Shown: in pieces, positions 9,193 to 19,970 of the stretch
Layout: each line of letters opens with the position of its first letter
Numbering within the stretch: the first letter of the stretch is position 1
The notes under the pieces: generated by a model
Seen by the model: only the letters and a program-made list of their open reading frames with translations
Told to the model about the DNA's origin: nothing
Database searches by the model: none
Origin: Oleispirillum naphthae
GTDB taxonomy: Bacteria; Pseudomonadota; Alphaproteobacteria; Rhodospirillales; Rhodospirillaceae
Length of the DNA: 64,000 nucleotides
Assembly: GCA_027864655.1 (NCBI GenBank)
Contig: JAQAZG010000008.1
Coordinates: forward strand, 62,001 to 126,000
Reading direction: 5' to 3'
Made by a program: the position numbers and the translations under genes

Positions 9193-10737
9193 ATGCCGAA
9201 AACCATTCCCTTCTCCGATGTCGAACTGCTGCGGGAGAGCCTGATCGAGCTCGACCGCGCGCGCGGCCACGAACGCTCGGTGCGCCTGGAAGCCGAGAGC
9301 CTGCTACGCGGCCTGCGCATCCTCAACGAAGCGCGCGACACCCGCGAGCTGTTCGATAATCTGGCGGGTATTCTGCGCCATCTCGTGCCTTTCGAGGACG
9401 CCTTCATGATCGCCCGCGAGGGCCGCGGCGGGATGCGCGTGGTGCGCTCCACGGCGCGGCAGTTCCTCGGGGTGAAGTGGGCGCCGCAGGGCGTGCTCGA
9501 ACGCGTGTTCAAGGGCGAGACGGTGGCGATGTTCGATACCCACGCCGCGCCGGAATGGCGGCACCTGCCCCCCGCCGTGCGCGCCGCCGCGCGTTCCGCG
9601 GTGATGACGCCGATCCGCAGCGTGGCGCTACAGGCGGCGATGGTGTTCGTCCACCCGTCCCCGGCGTTCTTCTCCCCGGCGCAGATCCACCTGTTCAAGC
9701 GCTTCGGCCCGCTGATCGACCAGGCGCTCTCCAGCATTTCGGTGCGCGAGCGCCTGGAACGCGAATGCGGACTCGCCCAGGCGGCGACGCGCGAAAAGCT
9801 CAAGGAGATCGAGGAACGCCGCAAGGCCGAGGCGGAACTGCAGCGCGTCGGCGACCTGATGCGCAGCGCCATCGGCTTTTCGCCGATCTACCTGTGGCAA
9901 CTCGACGAACGCAACCGCTACAGCTTCATCGAGGGCTGCCAGAAGGTGCTGGGCTACGAGCCGAAAGACCTCATCGGCTCCTCGGTGCCCGCCTACTTCG
10001 ACGATCCGGACGACGCCAACCGCGACCCCTGGCTGGAGAACATGGCCCGTCAGCAACCCTTCGAGAACGTCGTGGTGCGCCGCCGCAAGAAGGATGGCGG
10101 CTACATCTGGGCCTCGGTGAGCGGCAGCCCGGTGCACGACGAGAGCGGGCGCTTCCGCGGCTACCGCGGCATCACCATGGACGTCACCGAAGCCACCGGG
10201 GCGAAGCTGAAACTGGAACAGATGGCGCTGCACGACGCGCTCACCGGCCTCGCCAACCGCCGCAAGTTCCTCGATCGCTTCGAAGAGGCGGCGGCGCGGC
10301 TTTCCCGCTACGGCCAGCCGGTCTCCCTGCTCGCCCTCGACATCGACAATTTCAAACGGGTCAACGACGGCTATGGCCACCCGGTCGGCGACGAGGTGCT
10401 GGTGGAGGTGGCGCGCGTGCTCGAACGCGGCGTGCGGCGCACCGACCTCGCGGCGCGCTTCGGCGGCGAGGAATTCATGATCCTGCTGCCGGACTCCGAC
10501 CCCGCGGGCGCGGAAGAGGCGGCGGAGAAACTCCGCCGCGCCGTCGCCGCGCGCGCCATCGCGGTCGATTGCGAGGGACGGACGGAAATCCTCTCGGTCA
10601 CCGTGAGCATCGGCGTCGCCACGATGACCAAGGACGCCCCGCTCTCTTTCGACGATCTGGTGGAACGCGCCGACCAGGCGCTCTATGCCGCCAAGCTCTC
10701 CGGCCGCGACCGCGTCTGCGTGGCCAACGGCAGCTAG
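9193..10737 (+). CDS. GAF-PAS-GGDEF diguanylate cyclase
   Basis: 514 residues. An N-terminal coiled segment leads to a GAF-like domain (about 40-175), a coiled coil (about 180-220), a PAS/PAC domain (about 225-335, ending FRGYRGITMDVTE) and a C-terminal GGDEF domain (345-510). The active site is GGEEF, an active variant, with the DxLTGLxNRR start (HDALTGLANRR). It should make cyclic di-GMP from two GTP. No transmembrane segment was seen. It is co-transcribed with the FIST gene and ends just before a repeat that separates it from the convergent rnf operon. Confidence 0.9.
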   Translation: MPKTIPFSDVELLRESLIELDRARGHERSVRLEAESLLRGLRILNEARDTRELFDNLAGILRHLVPFEDAFMIAREGRGGMRVVRSTARQFLGVKWAPQGVLERVFKGETVAMFDTHAAPEWRHLPPAVRAAARSAVMTPIRSVALQAAMVFVHPSPAFFSPAQIHLFKRFGPLIDQALSSISVRERLERECGLAQAATREKLKEIEERRKAEAELQRVGDLMRSAIGFSPIYLWQLDERNRYSFIEGCQKVLGYEPKDLIGSSVPAYFDDPDDANRDPWLENMARQQPFENVVVRRRKKDGGYIWASVSGSPVHDESGRFRGYRGITMDVTEATGAKLKLEQMALHDALTGLANRRKFLDRFEEAAARLSRYGQPVSLLALDIDNFKRVNDGYGHPVGDEVLVEVARVLERGVRRTDLAARFGGEEFMILLPDSDPAGAEEAAEKLRRAVAARAIAVDCEGRTEILSVTVSIGVATMTKDAPLSFDDLVERADQALYAAKLSGRDRVCVANGS

Positions 10738-10743
10738 AACTGG

Positions 10744-10923
10744 AACTTTGCGAGGGGATTCGATCCCCTCGCGCTCCCCCCGACTTTTTTCGCCGCGCAG
10801 CGGCAGGCAACCCCTGCTGCATCAACGACAGGCGTACGGCGTTTCGTGCAAAAACCACAAGTTATGGGGTCTGGGGACCGAGTCCCCAGCGGGGTTCGGG
10901 GCGGCGCCCCGGCCTGGTTTTTA
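10744..10923. repeat. Modular hairpin repeat, copy A (GGDEF/rnfH junction)
   Basis: First copy of the dispersed repeat family. The left arm carries the GCGAGGGGA/TCCCCTCGC hairpin. The core holds CGCCGCGCAGCGGC and a degenerate arm, and AAAAACC marks its end. The right arm has AAGTTATGGGG, a CTGGGGACC/GTCCCCAG hairpin and a GGGGCGGCGCCCC hairpin, ending CCTGGTTTTTAC. The last bases contain the rnfH stop codon (TAA on the minus strand). Lying between convergent operons, it can act as a two-way terminator. Confidence 0.85.
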
Positions 10924-11187
10924 CGCGTCCCCGCCGAGGATATGGGCCGGGTCGGCGGTGATCGGGCGGTAGATTTCCACGCGGTCGCCCTCGGCGACCG
11001 GCGCGGTGAGCGGCGTGGCCTTGCCGAAGATGCCGACCTTCTGCCTGCCGAGGTCGATTTCCGGGAACTGGGTGAGGATGCCGGAGCGTTCGATCGCCTC
11101 CTGCACGGTGCTGCCGTCCGGCACGTCGAGCTTCAGCCAGACCTGGCGGGAGGGGGATGCATAGGCGACGCCGACGTGCAGGACCAT
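10921..11187 (-). CDS. rnfH: RnfH, ubiquitin-fold protein of the Rnf operon
   Basis: 88 residues with the RnfH/UPF0125 pattern: a start rich in aliphatics (VGVAYASP), a central SGILTQFPEIDL and the end VGIFGKATPL...GDRVEIYRPI. It is a small beta-grasp protein found at the end of rnf operons of nitrogen fixers; its role is not settled. It is the last gene of rnfABCDGEH, 17 bases after rnfE. Its TAA stop lies in the outermost bases of repeat copy A. Confidence 0.9.
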   Translation of the reverse strand: MVLHVGVAYASPSRQVWLKLDVPDGSTVQEAIERSGILTQFPEIDLGRQKVGIFGKATPLTAPVAEGDRVEIYRPITADPAHILGGDA

Positions 11188-11204
11188 GGCTGGGGTTCCG
11201 TATT

Positions 11205-11894
11205 TCAGTGGCAGCCGGGGGCGGCTGCGGCGGTTTCGGCGCGGCGCGCGGTGCGCAGTTCGAGCAGGCGCTTGGCCGCGAGCAGGAAGCCGAGGACGAG
11301 GAAGCCGCCGGGCGGCAGGACGAGCAGCAGGAAGCCCTTGTACTCGGGGATGACCACGGTCTCCAGCGCCTTGAAGGCGGGGCCGAGCATCAGCGAGGCG
11401 TTGGCGAAGAGGGTGCCGCTGCCGAGGATTTCGCGGATCGCGCCGATCAGGGTGAGCGCGCCGGTGAAGCCCATGCCCATGGCGAAGCCGTCGAGCGCGC
11501 TCAAGGACGGCGCATTGCGCGAGGCGAAGGCCTCCGCCCGGCCGAGGATGACGCAGTTGGTGACGATCAGCGGGATGAACAGGCCGAGCACCTTGTAGAG
11601 TTCGTGCGCCCAGGCGTTGATCGCGAGGTCGGCGAGGGTGACGATGCCCGCGATCACCAGGATGAACGCGGGGATGCGCACCTGCGGCGTGATCAGCCCG
11701 CGCACCAGCGAGATCGCGAGGTTGGTGAGGATGAGCACTGCGGTGGTGGCGAGCCCCATGCCGAGGCCGTTGGTGGCGGTGCTGGTCACCGCCAAGAGCG
11801 GGCACAGCGCCAGCATCTGCGAGAAGGTGACGTTGCCGGTCCACAGGCCGTCCTTGAGGATGGCGGCGGCGCGTGCGGGTTTCTTCATTCTCAT
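11205..11894 (-). CDS. rnfE: Rnf electron-transport complex subunit E
   Basis: 229 residues, a six-helix membrane subunit homologous to RnfA/NqrD. It starts with a short cytoplasmic KDGLWTGN, then LALCPLLAVTSTATNGLG and the second half-repeat around IPLIVTNCVILGRAEAFA, each bearing the conserved membrane cysteine. With RnfA it forms the intramembrane iron-sulfur site that passes electrons across the membrane. The ATG overlaps the rnfG stop by four bases; MKK two codons later is an alternative start. The C-terminal extension of about 20 residues is Ala-rich. Confidence 0.93.
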   Translation of the reverse strand: MRMKKPARAAAILKDGLWTGNVTFSQMLALCPLLAVTSTATNGLGMGLATTAVLILTNLAISLVRGLITPQVRIPAFILVIAGIVTLADLAINAWAHELYKVLGLFIPLIVTNCVILGRAEAFASRNAPSLSALDGFAMGMGFTGALTLIGAIREILGSGTLFANASLMLGPAFKALETVVIPEYKGFLLLVLPPGGFLVLGFLLAAKRLLELRTARRAETAAAAPGCH

Positions 11895-12562
11895 GACACG
11901 CTCCTCGGCGTCGGCGTGCGGCCCGGGGCCTCGCGCTGCGGTTCGGCGGCGCCTGCGGCCTCGTCCAGCATGCGGGTGCGGTGCGCGGCGAAGAAGGCGA
12001 GCCCTTCCTTCACCGCCTTGACCACGCCGCGCGGCGTGATGGTGGCGCCGCTGAACTGGTCGAACTGCCCGCCGTCCTTCTTCACCGCCCATTTGGCGTC
12101 CGGCGTGTTGGCCAGAGATTTGCCGGCGAAGGCATCGACCCAGCGGGTCTTGCGCACGTCCACCTTGTCGCCGAGGCCGGGGGTTTCGGAGTGCTGGACG
12201 ACGCGCACGCCGAGGATTTCGCCGTTGCGGTCCACGCCCATGACGATGACCACCTCGCCGCCGTAGCCCTGGCCGACGACGCGGTAGGCCACCGCGGTGA
12301 CGGTGCCGCCCTTGCGCGCGCGGTAGACCGTCGTGGTCTTGCCGGAGGGGCCGTCGAGGACCACCGCGTCGGCGACCATGTCGTTGCTGCGGTAGCTTGC
12401 CGGGATCACCTGTTCGAGGGAGGCGGCCATGTCCTCCTTCTGCCGCGCCTCGATGGCGGGGGCGCTGAGGCGGTAGCCGAGCGCCAGCGTCACCGAGGCG
12501 ACGAGGCAGAAACCGCCGAGCAGGACGCCCTGGAACCACGGCGCGGTACGGGTGCCGGCCAT
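11891..12562 (-). CDS. rnfG: Rnf complex FMN-binding subunit G
   Basis: 223 residues: one N-terminal transmembrane helix (about 9-30) and a periplasmic FMN domain. The covalent flavin motif is SGATITP at 171-177, with Thr174 the expected FMN attachment site (phosphoester bond made by ApbE, which is encoded at 52.7 kb). Other family marks are QGYGG, GVRVVQHSETPGLG and the W near 141. It overlaps rnfD and rnfE by four bases each, indicating tight coupling. The tail after residue 200 is poorly conserved. Confidence 0.93.
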   Translation of the reverse strand: MAGTRTAPWFQGVLLGGFCLVASVTLALGYRLSAPAIEARQKEDMAASLEQVIPASYRSNDMVADAVVLDGPSGKTTTVYRARKGGTVTAVAYRVVGQGYGGEVVIVMGVDRNGEILGVRVVQHSETPGLGDKVDVRKTRWVDAFAGKSLANTPDAKWAVKKDGGQFDQFSGATITPRGVVKAVKEGLAFFAAHRTRMLDEAAGAAEPQREAPGRTPTPRSVS

Positions 12563-13650
12563 CAGCGGGTCTCCCTGGTCTTGACGGCGAGCGGGCGGCC
12601 CTTGCGGTCGCGGCCGTAGATGCGCGGCCGCACCCAACGGTCGATCAGCGGGGCGGCGGCGTTCATCAGCAGCACGGCGAAGGCCATGCCCTCGGGATAG
12701 CCGCCCCAGGTGCGGATGACGAAGATGAGGAAGCCGCAGCCCGCGCCGAAGATCATCTGGCCGGTGCGGGTGACCGGCGAGGTGACGAGGTCGGTGGCGA
12801 TGAAGAACGCGCCGAACAGGGTGGAGGCGGCGAGCGCGTGCACCGCGGGCGAGAGGTAGCGGTCGGGCGCGACGAGGTGCAGCACCGAGGACGGCAGCAG
12901 AATGCCCAGCAGCAGCGCTGCGGGGATGTGCCAGGTGATGAGGCGCAGGGCGAGCAGCAGGATGCCCCCCGCGAGCAGCAGCAGCGCCGAGGTCTCGCCC
13001 AGGCTGCCCGGCGTGGTGCCGAAGAGCAGGCCGAGGAGGTCGGCGCCGTCGGCGAGCACGGAGTGCAGCGGCAGGCCGCGCGCCAGCTCGGTCTTGACGT
13101 GGCCGAGGGTGGAGGCGCTGGTCAGCGCGTCCATGTCCACATGGCCGCCGAAGCCGAAGGTGATGGCGAGGCCGTCCCGCGGCCCCGGCGCGCCGGAAAA
13201 GAAGATCGGCCGCGGCGCGAGGTAGCGCGTCATCTCCAGCGGGAAGGAGACGAGCAGGGCGACGCGCGCCACCATGGCGGGGTTGAACAGGTTCTGCCCG
13301 AGGCCGCCGAACACCTGCTTGCCGATGACGATGGCGAGAAAGGCCCCCGCCGCGCCGATCCACCAGGGGGCCCACGGCGGCAGGGTGAGCGCGAGAATCC
13401 ACCCGGAGAGGATGGCCGAGCCGTCGCCGAGGGTGGCGAGCACCGGTTTTTTCGCCAGCAGCAGGCAGGCGGCCTCGAAGACCACGGCGGACGCCACGGT
13501 GACGGCGAAGAGGTAGATCGCGGGCCAGCCGAACAGGCCGAGGCCGAACACCGTGGCCGGGGTCAGCGCGATCATCACCCAGGACATGATCATCGGCGTC
13601 GTGCGCCCGGCGTGGGCGAACGGACCGGCGACGAAGGGGCGCGGATTCAT
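12562..13650 (-). CDS. rnfD: Rnf complex membrane flavoprotein subunit D
   Basis: 362 residues with about eight to ten membrane helices and the RnfD/NqrB core: PMIMSWVMIALTP, KQVFGGLGQNLFNPAM and a late FFIATDLVTSPVT. The flavinylation loop is DALTSASTL (174-182), a variant of the usual DxxSGATxL, with Thr181 the likely FMN carrier. RnfD takes part in electron and ion transfer across the membrane. It overlaps rnfC (upstream) and rnfG (downstream) by four bases each. Confidence 0.92.
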   Translation of the reverse strand: MNPRPFVAGPFAHAGRTTPMIMSWVMIALTPATVFGLGLFGWPAIYLFAVTVASAVVFEAACLLLAKKPVLATLGDGSAILSGWILALTLPPWAPWWIGAAGAFLAIVIGKQVFGGLGQNLFNPAMVARVALLVSFPLEMTRYLAPRPIFFSGAPGPRDGLAITFGFGGHVDMDALTSASTLGHVKTELARGLPLHSVLADGADLLGLLFGTTPGSLGETSALLLLAGGILLLALRLITWHIPAALLLGILLPSSVLHLVAPDRYLSPAVHALAASTLFGAFFIATDLVTSPVTRTGQMIFGAGCGFLIFVIRTWGGYPEGMAFAVLLMNAAAPLIDRWVRPRIYGRDRKGRPLAVKTRETR

Positions 13651-15113
13651 GGTTCGGCGGTTCCTTCCTGGGCGGCGCGGGCCGCGGCGGCCGCGGCCTT
13701 CTTCTTTTCCATCATCGCCTTGCGTTCGGCGGCGAGCTTCTCCTGGCGGATCGCCTTCTGCTGCGCCAGGCGCTTGGCTTCCTCGTTGTGCTGTTTGACC
13801 CGCTGCTCCGCGGCGATGTGGCCCTTGGCGTAGTGGAAGCTCTGCACCAGGGGAATGCGCGACGGGCAGGCATAGGCGCAACTGCCGCAGCCGATGCAGT
13901 CCATCAACCCGGCGGAGACCGCGGCGTCGAAGTTGCCGTTGCGGATGTTGGCGGCGATTTCCAGGGGCAGCAGGCCGCACGGGCAGGCGGTGACGCAGGT
14001 GCCGCAGCGCAGGCAGGCGTGCGCCGGGCCGCGCCGGGTGTCGGAGGGCAGCAGCGCGAGAATGCCGTTCATCCCCTTGACCGTGGGAATGTCGGTGGAG
14101 CGCAGCGGCTGGCCCATCATCGGCCCGCCGGAGAGAATCTCCTGCGGCTCGGCGGTCAGCCCGCCGCACAGCGCGATGAGGTCGGAAATCGGCGTGCCGA
14201 GCACGGCGCGCAGGTTTTTCGGCTCCGCGACCGCGCCGCCGGAGACGGTGACGACGCGGGAAACCAGCGGGCGGCCGAGTTTCACCGCCTCGTAGACGGC
14301 GAAGGCGGTGGCGATGTTGTGCACCACCACGCCGATGTCGGCGGTGAGCGCGCGCGCCGGGGTTTCGAGCCCGGTCAGGGTGTGCACCAGGTGCTTTTCC
14401 GAGCCCATGGGATAGCGCGTCGGCACCGGCGCGACGTCGATGCCGGGGTGGAGGGCGGCGGCCTCGGTCATCGCCGCGGTGGCCTCCGGCTTGTTGGTCT
14501 CGATGGCGATCAGGGTGCGGCCCACCCCGAGCGCGCGGGCCATCAGGGCGACGCCCGCGGCCACCTCCTCGGCGTGCTCGCGCATCAGGCGGTCGTCGCA
14601 GGTGAGGAAGGGCTCGCACTCCGCGCCGTTCATCACCAGGGTGGTGAGTTTGTGGCGTTCGCGCAGGTTGAGCTTCACCGCGGAGGGGAAGGTGGCTCCG
14701 CCGAGGCCGACGATGCCCGCGGCGGCGACGCGCGCGGCGATCGCCGCGGGTTCCGCATCGTCGGGGAGCGGCGGCATCGGCTCCGCCCAGGTGTCCTTGC
14801 CGTCGGGAGCAAGGGTGATCGCCGGGGCGGCAAGGCCGGAGGCGTGCGGCACCGGCACCGGGCCGATGGCGGCGACGGCGCCGGAGGTGGAAGCGTGGAC
14901 CGTGGCGGAGACCGGGCCCGCCGCCTCGGCGATCACCTGGCCCTTGAGCACATGGTCGCCCACCTTCACCACCGGGCGCGCCGGGGCGCCGATGTGCTGC
15001 TGTAGCGGCAGGTGCAGCACCGCGGAGATCGGCGCATCGACGATGGTCTTTTCCCGCGTGGCGTCCTTGCGCGGGTCGGGGTGGACGCCGCCCCGGATGC
15101 GGAACAGCTTCAT
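13647..15113 (-). CDS. rnfC: Rnf complex NADH/flavin and iron-sulfur subunit C
   Basis: 488 residues. The N-terminal RnfC barrel region (RGGVHPDPRK) is followed by the Rossmann-like domain with GLGGATFPSAVKL and NGAECEPFLTCDDRLM, then an SLBB-like segment. Two [4Fe-4S] motifs follow: Cys367/370/373/377 and Cys406/409/412/416. A Lys/Ala-rich coiled tail of about 60 residues ends the chain. This peripheral subunit oxidises NADH or reduces NAD on the cytoplasmic face. It overlaps rnfB and rnfD by four bases each. Confidence 0.95.
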   Translation of the reverse strand: MKLFRIRGGVHPDPRKDATREKTIVDAPISAVLHLPLQQHIGAPARPVVKVGDHVLKGQVIAEAAGPVSATVHASTSGAVAAIGPVPVPHASGLAAPAITLAPDGKDTWAEPMPPLPDDAEPAAIAARVAAAGIVGLGGATFPSAVKLNLRERHKLTTLVMNGAECEPFLTCDDRLMREHAEEVAAGVALMARALGVGRTLIAIETNKPEATAAMTEAAALHPGIDVAPVPTRYPMGSEKHLVHTLTGLETPARALTADIGVVVHNIATAFAVYEAVKLGRPLVSRVVTVSGGAVAEPKNLRAVLGTPISDLIALCGGLTAEPQEILSGGPMMGQPLRSTDIPTVKGMNGILALLPSDTRRGPAHACLRCGTCVTACPCGLLPLEIAANIRNGNFDAAVSAGLMDCIGCGSCAYACPSRIPLVQSFHYAKGHIAAEQRVKQHNEEAKRLAQQKAIRQEKLAAERKAMMEKKKAAAAAARAAQEGTAEP

Positions 15114-15673
15114 TGCGTCAGCACTCCGTTGCCGGAACGCGGCGTCTTGCCGGTGCCGGGCTTGGGCCAGTACCAGGATTGCAGGGTCACCGGAATCGGC
15201 TCCAGGCGGATGCCGCCCGCCGGGCAGGCGGCGACGCAGGCGCCGCAGCCGGTGCAGGCGTCGGCGATGACGCCGTGAATCTGTTTCGCCGCGCCGATCA
15301 CCGCGTCGGTGGGGCATTTGCGGGAGCACTTGGTGCAGCCGATGCACACCGTCTCGTCGATGCGCGCCACCATCGGGCCGGTCTCGGCGAAGCCGGAAAG
15401 GTCCACCGCGAGGCAGAGCTTTTCCGCCAGAGCGTGCGCCACGGGGCGGCCGCCGGGCGGGCAGACGGTGACCGGCGCCTCGCCCTTGGCCACCGCGGCG
15501 GCGGCGGCGGCGCATCCGGGATAGCCGCACTGGCCGCAGTTCTGGCCGGGCAGGATCGCCTCGATGTCGCCTTCCAGCGGGCTCGACTCCACATGCAGGC
15601 GTTTCGCCGCGATGCCGAGGAATACGCCCAGCCCGCCCCCGAGCGCGGTCAGTCCGACGATGGCTTCCAGCAT
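15110..15673 (-). CDS. rnfB: Rnf complex iron-sulfur subunit B
   Basis: 187 residues. A membrane anchor (about 4-24) is followed by the Fes-type cluster motif Cys46/49/54/71 (NCGQCGYPGC). A ferredoxin domain with two [4Fe-4S] motifs follows (Cys110/113/116/120 and Cys140/143/146/150). RnfB is the ferredoxin docking and reducing subunit, so it is the expected exit point of low-potential electrons for nitrogenase. It lies 13 bases after rnfA and overlaps rnfC by four bases. Confidence 0.95.
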   Translation of the reverse strand: MLEAIVGLTALGGGLGVFLGIAAKRLHVESSPLEGDIEAILPGQNCGQCGYPGCAAAAAAVAKGEAPVTVCPPGGRPVAHALAEKLCLAVDLSGFAETGPMVARIDETVCIGCTKCSRKCPTDAVIGAAKQIHGVIADACTGCGACVAACPAGGIRLEPIPVTLQSWYWPKPGTGKTPRSGNGVLTQ

Positions 15674-15686
15674 GGCGGGTCCTCCC

Positions 15687-16268
15687 TTACGGCGCGACCA
15701 GGCCGGCGAAGCCCATGAACGCCATGGACAAGAGACCGGCGGTGATGAAGCTGACCGGCGCGCCGGTGAAGGCGCGCGGCACCTGCGACAGCGCCAGGCG
15801 CTCGCGCAGCCCGGCGAACAGCACCATGACCAGGGTGAACCCGGCGGCGGAGCCGAAGCCGTAGAGCACGCTCTGCACGAAGCCGTGGTTTTCCTGGATG
15901 TTGAGGAGCGCGACGCCGAGCACCGCACAGTTGGTGGTGATCAGCGGCAGGAAGATGCCCAGCACCTGGTAGAGGGTGGGAGAGATCTTCCTGATCACCA
16001 TCTCGGTGAACTGCACCACCGCGGCGATCACCAGAATGAAGGTGAGAATGCGCAGGTAGGCGATGCCCAGGGGCTGCAACAGGCCGTGTTCCAGCACCCA
16101 CCCGGCGGCGGTGGCCAGGGTGAGGACGAAGGTGGTGGCCATGCCCATGCCGAGCGCGGTGTCCACCTTGTTGGACACGCCCATGAAGGGGCAGAGGCCG
16201 AGGAATTTCACCAGCACGACATTGTTCACCAGAACCGTGCCGAGGATGAGAAAGAAGTATTCCGTCAT
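15687..16268 (-). CDS. rnfA: Rnf electron-transport complex subunit A
   Basis: 193 residues, the usual RnfA/NqrE length, with six membrane helices. Half-site motifs [18 protein letters not shown] and [14 protein letters not shown] each carry the conserved cysteine. It is the first gene of the operon, starting at ATG 16268 ([10 protein letters not shown]). The 280-bp gap to divergent nifL contains a NifA binding site (16398-16413), so rnf is probably co-regulated with nitrogen fixation. This resembles the rnf1-nifLA arrangement of Azotobacter. No convincing -24/-12 element for this strand was found. Confidence 0.94.
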   Translation of the reverse strand: MTEYFFLILGTVLVNNVVLVKFLGLCPFMGVSNKVDTALGMGMATTFVLTLATAAGWVLEHGLLQPLGIAYLRILTFILVIAAVVQFTEMVIRKISPTLYQVLGIFLPLITTNCAVLGVALLNIQENHGFVQSVLYGFGSAAGFTLVMVLFAGLRERLALSQVPRAFTGAPVSFITAGLLSMAFMGFAGLVAP

Positions 16269-16397
16269 GGTGCCTACCCTAGCCGAGCCATTCAACCCGG
16301 CATCTGCACGTCCCGTACCAACTCCCCGATGTCTGGAGACTGCCTTGGAAAGCGGCAGCGCCGCTTGCTATCCGGGCAATTCCCCCCGCGCCCCCCT

Positions 16398-16413
16398 TGT
16401 CATGAAACCGACA
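16398..16413. promoter_or_regulatory. NifA upstream activator sequence between rnfA and nifL
   Basis: Perfect TGT-N10-ACA (TGTCATGAAACCGACA). It is about 87 bases upstream of the putative nifL -24 element and 130 bases upstream of rnfA, so it could serve either or both directions. The site being symmetrical, strand cannot be assigned. Confidence 0.7.
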
Positions 16414-16499
16414 CCCCCAGGGTGGCAAGGGCAGAAGATGTCACAAAACACACGGGGTTTCCAAGCGTTTCTGACGAAACGAGGCACGAATCCGGGCTT

Positions 16500-16515
16500 G
16501 GGCATATATCTTGCG
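16500..16515 (+). promoter_or_regulatory. Sigma-54 promoter of nifLA
   Basis: GGGCAT-ATATC-TTGCG keeps the invariant GG-N10-GC spacing of -24/-12 promoters. The deduced start point is about 20 bases before the nifL ATG. The -24 half is less perfect than in nifH, nifE or nifV. Confidence 0.6.
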
Positions 16516-16547
16516 AGTATGGCGGCATATTGCACGAGGGCACACGC

Positions 16548-18193
16548 ATGCAGCGCGATAAGACCGTAGCCGCCCCTAACCACCCTGAGAAAACTGAGGA
16601 TTTCCCCGAGATTCACACGGGTGGGCAGGCCCAAGAGGGTAGGGAGAAAAACCCTGGGCAGGATGCGACTCGGCAAATGCCGAACCTACCCCAAGGGCTG
16701 TTGGCGCACGTCATCGAGTCCCTCGCCTCGGGGGTTTCCATCGCCGACGCGGCGGGCACCATTCTCTACGTCAACCCGGCGTTCCAGCAGATCACCGGCT
16801 ATGCCGCGGCGGAGGTGATCGGCCGCAATCACAGCGTGCTTTCCTACAAGAAGACGCCGCCCCGGGTCTACGAGGACATGTGGCGCACCATCGCCGGCGG
16901 CCGGGTGTGGACCGGGCGGCTGTTGAACCGCCGCAAGGACGGCGCGCCCTATCTCGCCGACCTCAAGGTGGTGCCGGTGGCGGGCGAGGGGGCCTCGCGG
17001 TCGCCGCACTACCTCGGGATTCAGCGCGACGTCTCCGCCGAGATGGGCCTCGAACGCCACGTCGCGGCGCAGAAGGCGCTGATCGAGAACATCATCGACG
17101 TCGCGCCGGTGGTGATGGCGCTCTTGAACGAACACGGCAAGGTGCTGATCGACAACCACGCCTACAAGGTGCTGATGGCCGACATCGGCGGCGAGGAACC
17201 GGCGTGGGAGTTCCTCAAGGCGGTGTCCGACGGCGACGCCGCGCGCTTCCTGCTGGAGCGCCGGGAATGCGACAGCGCCGAGGTGAAGATCGAGGCGGGC
17301 CGCCTCGGGCCGCGCTGGTTCACCTGCTCGGGGCTGTGGATCGACACCGCGCGCCCGGACGTGGACAGCTTCTACGAAGCCGCGCCGGGGCGGGCGCTGT
17401 TGCTCGTCTGCCTCGACGTCACCGCGCGGATGCGCGCCTTCCAGCAGGCCAAGACCTCGGCGATCCGCGCGCGCACCGCCGAGATCCAGCAGGCGCAGGG
17501 GATGCGCGAGGTGCTGCAGGGCGCGGTCTACCAGTTGCAGGGACCGCTCAACATGCTCGCCGCCGCCACCGCGATGATGGAGCGCGGCGGCGGCCTCAAC
17601 CCGGCGCTCGCCCGGCCGCTCTCCGAGGTGCAGACGGCGGGGGCGGAAACCCTCGCCCGCCTGCGCGACAGCGTGCCGCACGGCGTCGCCGAGCCGGTGC
17701 TGCCGCTCAACGTCAACGAACTGGTGCGCGAGGTGATGGACTTCATGGTCGATCGCGTGCTCGCCGAGGGGGTGGCGCTCTCCTGGCTGCCTACCGCGGT
17801 GCTGCCCGCGGTCTCCGGCCGCGCCGGGCAGTTGCGCACCCTGATCAAGGTGCTGATCGACAATGCGGTGGACGCGGTGGGCGAACCCGGCGTTTCCGAA
17901 CGCGGCATCGTCATCGAGACGCGGCGCGGCGCGGGCGGCGGCGTCGAGGTGGTGGTGAGCGATTCCGGCCCCGGCGTGCCCCCCGCCGACCGCGCGCGCA
18001 TCTTCGAGCCGTTCTTCAGCGACTGGCGGCGCTGGCGCGGGCGGCCCGGCATGGGGCTGGCGATCGCGCAGAACATCCTCACCGAGCACGGCGGCACCAT
18101 CGACGTGCAGGCCACCGCCGAGGGCGGCTGCCGCATCGTCGTCGGCCTGCCGGTGGAGGACGCGGCGCTGATCACCCGGGGGGACGGCGTCTG

Positions 18194-18194
<1 letters not shown>
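16548..18194 (+). CDS. nifL: Nitrogen-fixation anti-activator NifL
   Basis: 548 residues. PAS1 (about 45-160) has the NifL flavin-domain pattern [18 protein letters not shown] and [13 protein letters not shown], and would bind FAD as redox sensor. A second PAS-like region (about 170-300) and a coiled coil (300-340) follow. The dimerisation helix reads [10 protein letters not shown], with no phospho-acceptor His. The GHKL ATP domain (about 400-540) has [18 protein letters not shown] and [10 protein letters not shown]. NifL binds and inhibits NifA under oxygen or fixed nitrogen. ATG 16548 has GAGGG at eight bases; ATG 16678 is an alternative start. It overlaps nifA by one base. NifL is unusual outside gammaproteobacteria and their relatives. 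Confidence 0.88.
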
Positions 18195-19768
<1,574 letters not shown>

Positions 19769-19776
19769 GAGGTATA

Positions 19777-19947
19777 AAAAACTTTGCGAGGGGACTCGGC
19801 CCCCTCGCGCTCCCCGTAACTTTTTCGCCGCGCAGCGGCAGGCAACGCGTTCGTTGCAACCGTACAGGCCGATGGCGCTTCGCGCGAAAACGAAAGGTTA
19901 GGGGAGGTCCGGAGGGTCCGCGACCCTCTGGAAGGCTTTGGTTTTAT
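19777..19947. repeat. Modular hairpin repeat, copy B (after nifA)
   Basis: It starts eight bases after the nifA stop. The left arm is AAAACTTTGCG with the GCGAGGGG/CCCCTCGC hairpin. The core has CGCCGCGCAGCGGC then GGCGCTTCGCGC. The right arm is the same module inverted, with GGAGGGTCCGCGACCCTC, ending AAGGCTTTGGTTTT. Both arms are of the same type, unlike most copies. It separates nifLA from the dehydrogenase gene. Confidence 0.85.
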
Positions 19948-19970
19948 CTGTTTTGAATCAATTGGGGTTT

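Noticed and set aside
16353-16369. GGCAGC...TTGC resembling a sigma-54 promoter before nifL
   Set aside because: Spacing between GG and GC is 11, not the invariant 10; the element at 16500-16515 has correct spacing and a better position.
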